Assembly (NCBI GenBank): GCA_907163375.1
Contig: CAJQUW010004624.1
Coordinates: forward strand, 1 to 64,000
Direction of reading: 5' to 3'
DNA length: 64,000 nucleotides
Source of the DNA: Prostheceraeus crozeri
Lineage: Eukaryota > Platyhelminthes > Polycladida > Euryleptidae
Position numbers and translations under genes: made by a program. Shown here piece after piece: positions 1-13,700 of this stretch. The first letter of the stretch is position 1. Every line of letters begins with the position of its first letter. The notes beneath the pieces are model-generated. The model did not search any database. It was not told the origin of the DNA and saw only the letters and a list, made by a program, of their open reading frames with translations.

Positions 1-39
<39 letters not shown>
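1..39. repeat. (TA)n microsatellite
   Basis: Pure TA dinucleotide run at the start of the window. Together with 442-507 it brackets a foldback element, which suggests insertion into a TA tract. Confidence 0.95.
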
Positions 40-42
<3 letters not shown>

Positions 43-410
43 GAAAGATTTCCTCAGACTTGAACAATTTATCCATAACAATTCCTTGGCAGCCGTAGAC
101 GCTGGGTTTCGCCCTACAAGGGCTCGTCAGTACGCTCGGAATGACCCAAACTAGCTTAAAATATCTAGAGTGGCTGAAAAAGCTGAAGGACTGCACAACA
201 GGCTGCTCTGTTTATCGTGGCTTTGCCGTGCGGCTGATAATTATAAAGATTGTAGACTGCCAATTCGACTGCTCAGCCATTCTATATATTTTAAGCTAGT
301 TTGGGCCATTCCGAGCCGTACTGACGAGCCCTTGTAGGCGAAGTGCAGCGGCTGCCAAGGAATTGTTGTGCTTAAATTGTTCAAGTCTGAGGACATCTTT
401 CTATCCAATG
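43..410. mobile_element. Foldback (hairpin) MITE between TA tracts
   Basis: Bases ~43-180 are the reverse complement of ~275-408 with few mismatches. Both ends read AGAAAGAT.TCCTCAGACTT toward the inside, and the inner parts share CTACAAGGGCTCGTCAGTAC. The arms are ~130 bp and the loop under 100 bp. There is no coding capacity. Flanking TA runs hide any TA target duplication. Confidence 0.75.
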
Positions 411-438
411 CCCAGGCGAACTGGCAGTCTGCAATCCT

Positions 439-441
<3 letters not shown>

Positions 442-507
<66 letters not shown>
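442..507. repeat. (TA)n microsatellite
   Basis: About 33 TA units. The tyrosine-isoleucine reading frame crossing it is an artefact of the repeat. Confidence 0.95.
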
Positions 508-510
<3 letters not shown>

Positions 511-1780
511 TTCTTTTTGAATCTATTATTTCATGTAATGCCCATGAATGGTTCAATATATGATTCCATATTCACGTCATACATGACTTCTAAATCTATG
601 TAGTGGGCTACTAATACCTGCTTTGCTTAGTGGTCTTTCTTTGCTGAATATGATTTCTAAGAATTCTGTGTTGTGCACGGGTGTCATCATGAGAGACAAA
701 AAGGAAATTACTATCAAGTTCTGGAGTGTCACCATTAGAACAGAGTTGATTTTTTTCTTCTGGGCATTTCTTCAAAAGTTTTAAGTGAAAAGGCACATAG
801 CCCTAAAAGTAATTACGACCAATCATGCGTTCAACCTAGAACTTAGAAGGAAGAAATTGAATGGGGTGTTATATTTCCCTTCATCTCCAAATATGCGAGC
901 TCCATTCAGTTCAAGTTCAATTTTGAAAAAAAAATTTTGAAATCTTTGAAAAAATGAAAGTCGTTTAATTCTGGTTCACGAACTTTGTGAACTAGGTTAA
1001 TTCAGCGACATCAGTCACACTCTGATTATATGCTCAGTCTTTTCCACCTTACAAACTATGCTGTTAAAGAACAAATAGTAATGGTATTGTAATTTTATCT
1101 GTAATACCGGTTAGTCCTACTGTTCATACCATATGTATTGATATATGGAAATAGTATGATATTTAACAGTCCAAGTTGACCAAATAATGTACTCGTAGTA
1201 GTGAGTAGTAGTAGTGAAGTGTATATATTTCATGAAAAATAAAAATCAGTCAATACAAATAACGGAGAGTAAAGTGTAAAGTGTGACATCTACATACAAA
1301 TAAAGTTGCTGTTACTCAAGAGTTCGATCTCAGCGTTGGAAGGACATATTGTAGTCAAGACAAGCTTCTATAAAAAATGCGTTGTTCCTTCTAGCGGTGC
1401 GAAAAGCGTCTATTGCAAAGTGTCTTGAAAAGCGCATACGACAAGGAACAATTTCTCTCAAAGGAAGAAGTGGGTTTTCACATTTCAGTAAAAAAGAAAA
1501 GATTAACTTGGTGAACAGGTCATCAAATCGCACAATATGTTACATTTACCTTTGAATCCGCAGGGTTTCGTAATGCGACGAATCTTAGATTGTACACTTT
1601 GAGTTCGGAGACAAAAAAATGGGAGCAGCAACCGTTAACACAAATGAGATGAACGCGCTATATACTTCAACAAGCTGACTTTTAGATAGATGCGGCTTTA
1701 GACGACGAGTGACGCAATGTCTTTGTGAACAAACTTTCGAAACTGATTTAAAATGCTCGTTCCTGGCTTAAATTATCAGA
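508..1780. other. Intronic DNA with nothing recognised
   Basis: AT-rich sequence upstream of the first visible ATPase exon. I see no splice-bounded homology, RNA gene or repeat structure. Short open frames here have no recognisable motifs. Confidence 0.5.
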
Positions 1781-4006
1781 CTAGATGACACCAAGAATTT
1801 TTAGAACTTTCACTAACTTGATATCAGGAATAATTCGCACGGTAGAATTGAGAGAGCAATTGAAAAATATTTTCTTGTTTTTCGATTTGTTGATGACCAT
1901 GCATTTTTCGTCCACCCAAGACTGAATAGTTGACAAATTGGAGGGCCTGAGAGACTGATCAACTCTTTCAATCAAATTTAAGTCATCTGCGTATTTCACC
2001 ATCTTTGCATTTTCTGAAGCGACTTGTAGGGATCCAAAATGGGCGCCGAACATATATGGAGCCAGGACACTTCCAAAACGGGACCAAGTAAATCATTTGA
2101 CTTTACTCGTTGTTGTCTGTCAGTGACAAACGATAGCACCCAAATTAACAGCCCATGGTTTATTTCACGCTTGGAGAAATTGTTGATTAGTCGAATATGG
2201 TGTATTTTATCGAAGGCCTTGGATAGATCGATGCTCGTTAGGCGAACGGCGACGGTGGAAGGTTGGACCATAAATCCTGTTACAACATCCTGCGTATATA
2301 CATGAGCTGTCGAGGTTGAGCCCAGGGATCGGAAAGCGTGCTATTCACTGCCGCATAGATTCAGTAAGCTATTTTTCATTGTGCTCAAAACAATTTTTTC
2401 AAATATGTTGCTTAGGGCAGGACGGAGAGATATTGGTCTGTAATCTGCAAGGCTTGGTTTCGCTCTCTTTGAATAGGGGAATTAAAGCAGTTTTCCAACA
2501 GTCTGGGAGGACTCGAATGTGGACTGAACCCTCAAAAATGTGGCGGATAACATCGCAAATCAAGTGAGCGATTTCTCTCAATAGACGAGGGGGAAGGGGA
2601 TCAGTTCCATTTGATTTTCTGTCGTCGATGCTACAGAGGTGATGAAATACATTCTCTGACGTTATCGAACAATTCCATTTTTGATCATCGAGATTCAAAA
2701 GAGTTTCGTCTTGGAGAGAGTAGAAAGTTTCTTTAAAAGAAAATTCTTTCATACACTCCCGAAGAGAGGCTGTTCAAAGACTCGGGGGATCGTTTTCGGC
2801 CGCTGTATCGTTGACTAAACTCCAAATATTTCGATTTTTACTTAGGCTAGCTTTGGTCCACACATCTTTTGCTTTCTTAACTTCTGTTATCACTTTTGTC
2901 TTTAGGTGGTTGTAAACGTTTCATTGCTTCTTTCTGTAGACTTCCCAGCGGTCGTTTATCAGTGTCTTTAAAACAGGGGTTATCCAAAGTTTATCAGAGG
3001 AGGAGAGAACGATGCACTTTCTAGGAATATGTTGAACAGCATCATTCGTCAATCCATAGAACCTTTCACACTTCTCATTTACTGAGTCTGCCTGATAAAT
3101 GGCCAAAAAATTGGCACATGATAAGATATTTAGAAACGCAGAAATGTGAGACCTTCATAGACGTTCTGTATCGTCCTGATATTCGCCTTAGATGCCTTCT
3201 TTGCAGTGAGCAACACACAGTTATGATCAGAGGTCTTCAATGGTGGACTTATTTCAGAACCGATTTCATACTGTTCGCAAATCGTGCGCGAGAGCCAAAT
3301 ACGATCTAAACATGAATCACCTCTAGTGGGATTTTGAATAGTTTCCACACAATTGAAGTAATCGGAGAAAAGGGTGTCATCAAAATGATCAAAATCATCT
3401 AAAAAAACAATTATCTTTCAGGATGTTTACATAGATGCTCATCAACTACACTGATGATATAATCAGCAATGAGTACATGGTCACTTTTCAAGATACAAGG
3501 TGGTATGTAGCACAGAAAAACAAAGATGTTTATGTCAATTAGCTCATAGGACAAAACTTCAATGGGCAGTTAATATCAGTTACATGACAGGAGAAATTGC
3601 AACTCTGGCGTATCTAAGAACAGACACCACCAACCTTTCTATCGTTGCGGTCTTTACGCAAAAAAGGATAATTGTTCAATCTCAATAAATCATCTGTGAT
3701 ACCAGAGTAGAGCCATGATTCTGTCACAGCAACAACCATAGGCCTTTGTAAACCAAATAGCTCATCAAGTTTATAAAAAATCGATCTAGCATTCAGTAAT
3801 AACATAGTCGGAAAAGAACCTCTGCATGATAAACATTTATTGAAAGTTTTTGGTGCTTTTGCATCGTCTTTCGAGCAGACCCTATCACAGTAGATGATCA
3901 CATTTCCACCTTTGTTACGACGTGAGGTCAGTTCCTGTATCAGTTGACTCATATCATCTGTCTGACGATCTAGGGTAGTAAATTTTGCAGATACGTGCAA
4001 TTGCAT
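1781..4006 (-). pseudogene. Decayed non-LTR retrotransposon (CR1/L2/Jockey-like), ORF2 fragments
   Basis: Minus-strand fragments in several frames follow LINE ORF2 order. 4006-3614 has an endonuclease start (LLNARSIFYKLDEL, then AVTESWLYSG). 3348-3130 has an endonuclease C-terminal part (SCLDRIWLS and TSDHNCVLLT). 3106-2921 is a linker. 2752-2399 starts the reverse transcriptase (KSNGTDPLPPRLLREI, then LPDCWKTALIPLFK). 2271-1996 has LTSIDLSKAFDKIHH, and 2053-1781 has VKYADDLNLIE with the YADD catalytic box. Several frameshifts separate the pieces, so it is dead. The LNARSI.NKLDEL and ITESWL signatures suggest the CR1/L2/Jockey group. I could not find the 3' end. Confidence 0.85.
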
Positions 4007-4466
4007 CGATCTGCTTCAACCTAAGTGCCTTTTCACCAGAAGCCCTTTTGAAAATAGAGTCCAAAAGAGAAAAGTCGGTGTTGTTCTAATGGTGACATTC
4101 CAATCCACGTATACTCTTGACAATCCACCGGCAACTTGTGTTCCAATACCTTAAAACAATTTTTCAAAGCAGCCTGTGCAAAGAAGTCAAAAGTAAATCA
4201 ATCAAGAAATCAAATCTTTTAATTGCAAATATCAAAATCCGAAGAACATGCAACAATCAGTAAGCTAGAGAAAATGTATTTGAAGTAGTAGATTACTACT
4301 CCACAAATGGATATATTTTAGTCACAGTGCACCAGGGTTACTGATTATTTCAAAAATGCGTGCAGGTTCACTTGTTTTTTGGTGTCAATGCGCTTCTGAT
4401 TGTCTTTATCATTGAAGATATGTATGATCACAGTCATGCTTCAAGGATTTATTTTCTTATTTTCAG

Positions 4467-4705
4467 ATAAATTTGTTCAGAATCCCACATGGCTTGCTCT
4501 CTCGAATATCATGGCTTTATGTAGTCGAGCTTTCTTTGCTCCTGGTAGCAAAGACTTGCACGTTCTTAAACGAGAATGCAGTGGAGATGCCAGTGAAGTG
4601 GCAATTCTACGTTCCTTTGAAATGATAACTGGAAACGTTGCTAAATATCGTGACTTAAGAAAGAAGATTGTTGAAATTCCCTTCAATTCTACCAATAAGT
4701 ATCAG
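4467..4705 (+). CDS. Na+/K+-ATPase alpha, exon A (N-domain)
   Basis: Acceptor TTTTCAG precedes 4467 and donor GTATAT follows 4705. The exon opens with the last two bases of a split codon and ends in phase 0. It encodes nucleotide-binding-domain sequence: [18 protein letters not shown], then [15 protein letters not shown], then [16 protein letters not shown] and [10 protein letters not shown] are near-invariant in Na+/K+-ATPases. The exon with the catalytic Asp should lie just upstream but is not visible in 1-4466. Confidence 0.93.
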
Positions 4706-7700
4706 GTATATTGAAAGCTAATTTGCTTTCTACCAAGGCTTGTTAATGGAACGTAATTGCCATCAATGTTCCTTTCTTCTGTCTTCTTTCTGTCATCATC
4801 ACAGGATTTCTATAGGGTCTCATATAAATGTCATATATTGAATATCTCTCGCCGATCCATGGTAATTTTTAGAAAGATCGCAATTTAAATTTTCATGTTT
4901 GCATATGTGGTACTTTTGATACAATATTCTTGACGAAACAACATTGAGCCCATTGCAAGCGCATTAATTAGCACAACTTGTTGACAATTATATGCGTAAT
5001 ATTTGGTGATCTCTGTGTCACCAAATGCTTGACCTAGCGATCTTTTTGGTCTAGATGTCGAGCCCCGAAAGTGGCATTGGAAGTCGGCAGGAACGGCACC
5101 CGGATTGAAAGTATCACAGCGGTTCATCCAAATTCCGAATATATGTGAGCACCGTCCAACATTGCAATGGGGGGGGTGACGCTAAAGGCTCCATTTTTTT
5201 CATTTTTGGAAAATTGATGAACAGTCAATGAAGTTATTAATAGCCAATTGATATCATTCTGAATCTTATGAAATTTGAGTGGTTTATGTTAATTAATTTC
5301 TGATCGTGTTTCTCAATTGTAAATATAATCGCACGCATGCAAATTTATTCTCCACTTATATGCCATAATATATATCTCCACCAATATGCCATAACCTATA
5401 TCTCTGCCGGTGAAGTTGTACAACTCTTAAATACGAGTGAACTAATTCAAGTATCTTGTATTACAAACATGCAGTGCATCTAAATATTATACTTGAAAAA
5501 ATAGTTCGAGATGTCAAAGAGATTGCATCAAAGCTTGGTTTGAACTGAACTTAGAACTGGATCATAAAGTGAGATTGAAAACTTTCCAAAATCAAACACA
5601 GTGTCATAAAAAATGGAAGTAACGACCATAATATTTCATTTTATAGTTTCTCAAAACATTATAGGCACGAGAAGCTCGAGTACCATCTGATAGGACAACA
5701 GGTTTCCTTGGGCTCATATTCCCATTAGCATGCCTGTGTCACTCTTTCTTTATACAATTTGGATTTTCATGAAGTTTCATTTTATTTACGAAACAGGTGT
5801 CTTTGCACCACACCTCGGATGGGAAGAGAGTGATGCTGGTAATGAAAGGAGCTCCAGAAAGAATTTTAGAGCTCTGTTCAAAAATCTTAATAGACGGGAA
5901 GGAAATTCCACTGGATGCAGGATGGAAAAAGAAATTCGACGACGCTTACTTATCTCTTGGAGAAAAAGGAGAGAGAGTCTTAGGATTTTGTGACCTCATG
6001 TTGGATGAAAACCAATTTCCACCGACATACAAATTTGATGCAGAAAAGCGCAATTTCCCGCTAGATGTAAGTGATATTTAAATTTCTTAATATGCTTTGT
6101 TCATGTTGTATATACCATGCAGATACCATTGTCACCTTGATTAGACAATCCAATGCCTCTCGCTTACACAAAGTTAATTAGATATCCTACTGCGTGTTGC
6201 TCCTGGTAGAACCACGAGATACTGCTTCCAAAAAGACTCAGATTAGTTTTCTTATGTCTATGTTGCTTGCTGATTGGAAAATCGAACCCAATTGCTATCA
6301 AAATGTTCATGCTACACAACTACTGCCAAGACTAACGAAGCACATCACAAATGATAGTTAGTGCAAGCCAATTTCAATGGGTGAGTGATGCTATTGGAGA
6401 TTTGCGAAGAGGACATTGTTTCGGTAAGGTGCTTGTGCAGCGACAATTTAGCCCTTGGTGCTGTCTTTGTATAGAGGAAAGGCGTCGGGTGAATTGTACA
6501 CTCGTGTTTACTACAACAAACCTATAGATGATTGACAACAAAGGTCTGTCGCAGTAAATTGAATATCTATTGATTAATAGAGAATGATAGCTATTAAGTC
6601 AATAAAAGACACCAACACCCTTGATTCCCCGACCGCACTCGCCTGACCCAAGAATTGAACCGGAGTCCGCGGTGAAGACGAGCTCGCACCTACTTCACTA
6701 GGCCACGCTGACGGTTCCTATAGGACACTACAGACAATAGGCTGTCTATATCACTTGGAGATGACTACTGCCTTCGCTCGCATTCCTTTTGAACCGTCAG
6801 CGCGAAAGGTGCGAGCTCGTCTTTACAAGCGGACTTCATGGGTCGGGCGAGTGTGGTCGGAGAATCAAGGGTGTTGGTGTCTTTTTTTGACTTAATAGTT
6901 GCCGTTCTCATTAGATATTCAATAAACCTGTTTTTCCTATTTGCATTATAACTGACCTCCCGTGCCGACAACTCTGTCTTGGCAATTGTAATTAACCGTA
7001 GCTATTCTGTGCATCTCCAATTAATTTAAAATGAGTTTCGTGAAGCTTTTGTTGTGATTTTCCTTTGAATGAGTTTCTTTGTAAAAGTGACATTTGTTGC
7101 ATTGCAGTGATATGCGCAGAATATATCAAAGATGATTGCATTTTTCAGAATCTCAGATTTGTTGGACTTATCTCGATGATCGATCCTCCCAGACCGGCAG
7201 TTCCTACGGCTGTCGAAAAGTGCAGAACGGCTGGAATACAAGTCGTTATGGTTACGGGAGATCATCCTGTTACAGCCGCTGCCATTGCTCGATCAGTTGG
7301 CATAATTTCACCAGAGAGTGATTCGGTTATGGATCCTAAGGGTAAGCAGAAAGCATTAATTCATGATGAGTGCAGATAATTGCTTAAATCTTAGGCACTC
7401 GAGCGTACCGGATAATAGTAATTCAATAGCGTAAGAAAATAATTTAGCTGAGACAAAAGAGATTCAAACGCAACATTGGATCGATAGAATGATCTCACTA
7501 AGACCATGTTTCCTTTTTATATCTCTGCTTTTTTCAATGCGTTGATGAACAGATGACCTTGCAATGAAGGTTCATGCATGGATCATGATTTGACAATGGA
7601 TAAAGAAAAAAGCTTTCCCTGATTTTTTAGACCAATATTTTCAGTCATGGGCAACAAAGCACAGCCCTTAAGACGATGAATTTATATACAGCTGATGATA

Positions 7701-10700
7701 GTTTGTCAGTTCTTGTTTCCGATTCAGTGTCGGACCGCATGATTTAATACAGTACGCTTCACAATCCTCCGATATTAACCTACAATTAAGGAAATTGACC
7801 AATAAATACGATCTGCCAGTATCTTCTGTAAACAAACCTGGTAGAAATGCCATTAGCTTCCAAAGCGCGAAAAATCATTCACTTCACTAGTGATAAAAAT
7901 TAAACAATGTTATGAATGCATCATGTTATGATGGGTAAACCCCTATTTTACCCCTCTTAAATAGCAGGGGGTCTCGTGGACCCCCTGCTATTTGTTTTGA
8001 TATTGCTCCAATCTTTAAGAGCTATTGATAACCAATTCAAATTGCATCACATTTGGTCCATGGGAGCATCAAAAATTTGACCTAAAAAGGACTTTGAAAG
8101 TCGAGAATCTTTCTAAATTTCCTACAAAAATTTAGCAAGTTAATAAATAAATTCAAATAATTGACAATGTATGCATGAAATTAGGATCAGCATGTTTATC
8201 GGCAAATGCATCTACGTAATCATACAATATACATATAATTACATGTAATAGAAATAACCTTGAAACACTACGCATAATACCATTATAAGTAATGATGTCA
8301 GTAAAATTTGCATTTGAGTTGTATTCAGCACGGCTTAACTATCTCAATACAATCAAGCATACCCCAACATTGTCCTAGGACGTTTTCATCAAAGCATATC
8401 GTTTATCAAAGTCTTCTACCACCATTTCCCAACTGATGCTCAAACAATAACATTTTTGGGATAAAGTGGTATTCAAGTATCAAACTGCTATTTATAGTTG
8501 TTGGTAGGACTGTCGGTATTATACTCTATGACATTAAAAACGATCCACTTGATACAGAAAATCTCATTGGAAGTGGACGACTTTTATTTCATACTGCACT
8601 GACCAGGATGTCTATGCATCAAATTTGTCATGCTGATATAAAGCAGCTGTCCATCGTCGATATCTTTGGCATAGTTAATGCATTTCAACACTATCACCTT
8701 TTATCACTATCAAGCAATTCTTTCTGACTAAATTTTGAAGCAAAAATGTCGCAATCAGAGTTTGTAAAAGGAATGGCTGTTGGAATGCTACGATGTGGAA
8801 AGAGTTGTAGGTTTTTTGGACGGAAGTTGGGTGTGTCACACTCCACTGTGAGCAGGTGGTGGAACAATGATGGTGTGTTAAAAGAAGGAAAGGATCAGGG
8901 AGACCGAGATTGACAAACAATGCTACCGATAGGAAGTTGGTTATCTCAGCAAAGCGCAATCGCTTTAAGAGTGTTCCTCGACTGGCCATCAGCTGGAAAG
9001 CTGCAGCAGGAATTGCATGCAGTATACGAACAGCATATCGCCGTCTAGCAGAAGCGGGCCTGAGGTCATATCGACCTGCTGTAAGAATTCCTCTAAGTAA
9101 GTAATGCGAGAATTTCACACAATGACATTGTTTCATTGCCAATTTTTTTCTCCGCAGGTCTCGAACACAAGCGAAATCGTGTGGAATGGTGTGAGCAGCA
9201 TCTGTCGTGGAGCACAGAGGAATGGCGTTAAGTGATGTGGACGGATGAATCCCGTTTCACTTTGGATTTTCACGATGGTCGCATTAGAGTGCATCGAATG
9301 GTTGGTGAGAGGTATTCACCCTGCTGCATATCTGAGCATGACCGCTATGGTGGTGGTAGCGTGATGATCTGGGCCGGTATCTGGTACGGAGGTCGAACTG
9401 TCGCAGTCATTGTGAATGGGAACTTGAACGTAGAGCGATATTTATCGAATATCATATCTCCAATCGTCATCCCAACGGTAAATGAACTCAACCTCATATT
9501 CCAGGATGACAACGCTCGACCACACAGAGCTCATTGTGTAACAACAGCGATAGTGAGATCTGGAATTCGCATCCTCCATTGGCCTTCACGCTCCCCCGAC
9601 CTGTCTCCGATCGAACATGCTTGGGATGAACTTGGTAGGAAAGTGAGAGATGCATATGATCATCCGCCATCGATCAACACTGACAGCTCTTTCAGAGAGA
9701 CTCATCGATCAATGGTCATTGCTGGATCAGGAACGGCTTGATCATCTTTGCGACTCGATGTCGATGAGACTTCAAAGCTGCATTTCAGTGCGGGGAGGAC
9801 ATACTCGGTACTAATGTCTCCCATTTATTCAAATATAATGTTTTATATAAAATGCTATCTTATAATTCATGAGTGTGAGTGGAATAAAGTTCATATATTT
9901 GAGTGGAGCATTTTTTATGTCAGGCAGTATATTAGAAAAGCATACGCCAAGTGCATAGTGTAGCAATATTGGGAACGATTGAATCGTAGAAGCATTGACA
10001 GAAGAGGGGCATGTTTTCGAAATGGGGTTAATGTTCCGTCATCTTACTATTACATTAATTGGCATGACCTTGTCTCGATTGTGCGATTACTTTATGTTGT
10101 CGTTGATGTTTACCTTTCATAGCTACCCAGTTAGTGCAGAAAGTTTCAATTGCAATAAATCCTTCAATAGATAGGTTGCTGCTGAAGATGTCCACTCAAT
10201 TCTTCAAAGGAATTGATTTTCAAGCTTATTTTATTGAATATACTGCTATAAGCAATACTAGCTGATAAATTGATGGTACCATTGGAACGAGCATGTACCA
10301 ATCAGTAGAGTAGAAATTATGGGAACGAATGAATCACAGAAGCATAAAAAGCTTCAAGGACCCCCCTTCGACTTTTCAAATTTTGAAATACCGCGCCCGG
10401 GTAAAATATCGTTAAACTAATACTAGACACTGCGCATAAAGTAACTGGTGTATAAAGATTTAAAATGGCTTAAGTATGTTTTGAATGATGAGAATGATTG
10501 TATTTATCATACCTTGCATTGTGTACATGAGCTGCATGATAATATAGTGTGTATAATAGCCTCAAACCGTAATTGCATTTCATACAACTGTTTCCAACAG
10601 TTTTCTTTGCATTTCATGGAAAATTATAAATGCATGGCAAACACAGTGCGGCCATGTCCTGGTTCATTAAAAAGGATAAAGATTCGAATCCGATTCGGGT

Positions 10701-13700
10701 TGCAGATAATTAGGCCGATCCGGCTGGGGTTTGTTACCACTGATTATTCAAGCTTTAAAGACAGTTGTTTATCTATCTATAAATGTTGATATTCTTGGTT
10801 CTGTGTTGTCTTTGATTATATGCTAAAGTGCAGGAATATTTAGAGCATCTTTGTCATCACAAAGGCATACAAATATGCTAGGTATGCATTCACTAACATA
10901 AGTAAGAAATAAAGCAAAGAAAGACAAAAAACCGGAAAGAATATCAATAGCAGGGCGATCTTGGATTTCATCGATATCCAATGAATAGAAATGAAGTGCT
11001 CTTAATTAATTAGCCAGCTGGTCAGTGGCTTCGATTCGATTAGCAAATCGGCTGCTTAATCGAGATCAATTCGATTCTAAATTGTGAAGAAAAGTATAAT
11101 TGGTTCGGCTGGTCAGAAACTTTTCCTATTTTTCTATTTAATTCTATTGACTTCTTTTCCTTCTATACGACTTTGGCGCAACAGCGCAATAACTTCGTGA
11201 TATTGTATTCTCATTGAAAGCGGTTGATGATGTGGGTTGCAAAACGAGAGCTGGACGAAATAGCTGCTGGTGGCTCCTGGCTCGAAGATCGAACTTGGTC
11301 ACCTTGGTCAATTTCCAAGGTCAGACTAGTGCAAGCTTAATAGTCGCATTATGGTGCTCAAATTGTACTTTTGCATATACATATATAATATGTATCATAC
11401 ATGCAGTATATAACATGCAATGCATAATAGAAATTGATTATATGTATATGCAAAAGTATTTTAAAGCACCATAATGCGACTATTGAGCTTGGAACAGCCC
11501 GATTTGTACTTGTAGGTGACGAGCAGCCTTTGTAACCTTCGTATGTTGTTGTGAATTCGTCCCGAATCAATCAGATAAGGATCAAAGACTGCTACACTTT
11601 TAAGGTTCGAATTTGTCGACATTGATGACATGTGATAGGTATTTTCCCTATGAGTAGTACATGTGAAGTTTGCAGCATATGATAACATAATTTTCATGAT
11701 GCAAACATTGCCAACAGTTTCTTGAAAATTATCCTTCAAATTAATATTCAAAATGGCAGACGAAACTGTACATTATTGAAAGTTGGCGATGATATGGATG
11801 TTCAGTTACTTATAGAATATCCGAAGCGCATGAGGAAGATTCATTCATTTTTGTTCTTTTTCCGTTTTGTAGGGTATAATGTTCAAAAGAACAATTATGC
11901 ATTTATTTGGAAATACAATAATATGTTTAAGTAATAAGTCTATTCATTACGTACTGAATTCACGGCTTCTTTGTTCGAGGATTCTGATCGTAGCATAAGT
12001 TTGGTTTTCGTCGTAATGAGTACTACGAAGATTTCACAGCTAGCTTGACGGCAGCGAGGGTACGTCGATACTGGTTGAATGTTAATTCACAGACAATTAT
12101 TTGCTCATGCATCTGGCTTTAAGCCGTGCTCGATCTCAGATGCAGTTTCCGGAATGGCATACTCTAGCATAAATTAATATTGTACGAGTCATGTGTTCGC
12201 TGGCCTATCTTTGCAAAATTATTCCATGTCTTGAATAAGCTGCTTTATAACGGGTAATGGTGCTCAATCTGTTTCACACACGTCCAAAATATATCATCAA
12301 AGCACGAATACTTGTCTAATTACCTGATAGAAGATCAATTTGGATAGAAATTGATGAAAATCAGCATCGTTCCGCTCCATCGGGAACTCTTGGTGCATGT
12401 ATATCCGGAGTACCGGTAAGCCTACTGTATGCTACATGGAAATCGAGAGATAACGGTCTAAGTTGAGCAGCTGCCAGTCTTAGTTAGTACAGACGTCGAC
12501 TAAGTTCCGGTCGGTCTTGACTACACCGGCCGCCAACCCTGGAGCATGACCTGGCCATGCTTTCTATACATATCATATTGAAGAAATACTTCTTCGACTT
12601 TAAACAACAGTCAATAATTTAATTAAATCGTGTTTATAACCAACGTGCCACAATTTCACCATTGGAAATACATAGGGTTTCAATGCGGGCTGTTTGGGAA
12701 AGGCAAGCAATTTGATTCAGCAGATGTGCAGCTTTGTAGTCAAGAAGTGCACAATGCTATGTGAAAGTTTCCATTGCGACCCTGTTCCAAGCACAGCTTC
12801 GAGCTAGTTCCTTGACTACGATTGTTCCTTATCCAAAATCATAAGTGAATATGTAACACTATTTGATCATTTTGATAAAAAGCTGCAGAACTTGATCGGT
12901 ATTCATGTGTGTGTACTTACATGATGGTCTATCAAATACAGGTTAGTTTTAATAGCTTTTGTACACACTTTTATATCACTTTTAATCACTTCTGCGCATT
13001 TTTGTCGGAAATGGATGCTCCGCGTTTGAATGAACGAAGACATTTTAAGTATCGCTTCATGAAATCAATAGAAAATTAAATGAACTGATTGAGGCAAATG
13101 GAAAAGAGCTTTTTCTGATTGACAATTTTGTGTGGGCCCCTACCCAGCATCTATGGTGGACTTTTTCAGCGTTATGTCCTCCGGAGCCCATCGTAATGTA
13201 TTTCATCAACCGAAATGGAATACCAAGATAAATACTAGTTAATATACTATAAGATTTTAGGTCCTCGTTTTGGAATAAGATCTCGCAATCTGTCCGATGC
13301 AAAAGATCCAAGTCGAATACAGTAATTGATAATGTCAAATATTATCTTGCAGCAGGTATCTGATATTTTATGTATCTGACGCTGTTTGCTATTTATGATG
13401 CTTATTTTATGTCTATGACTGATACTGTAAAATATCTAGCCACATATATAGTCATTAGTCAAAGTCTTTTATCTATCTATGCTGAGTCCTTTTTTTCCGA
13501 AATCGAATAAAATCACGATAAATCGCACACAAGGAATGAAGATAGAAAAGTAATCGATGCATATTCAATAAGATACAAGAAGGACACCGTCATTCGACAC
13601 GCTTCATCAGAATTCGAAACAACTCGAATAGTTCCGACGGTTTTCACCTGTTCATTCCAGGAGACGAGGCAGAGCCGGTGAGCTGTTCCCGTGCTGAAGA

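Noticed and set aside
363-563. Open frame with long Tyr-Ile repeats
   Set aside because: Translation of a (TA)n microsatellite; the same applies to 46525-46725.
4885-5127. 80-codon minus-strand frame in an ATPase intron
   Set aside because: No recognisable family, no matching splice sites; probably fortuitous or an old repeat.
9968-10346. Direct repeats GGGAACGA.TGAATC as transposon ends
   Set aside because: Only about 29 bases, diverged, direct and not inverted, with no duplication or coding content between them.
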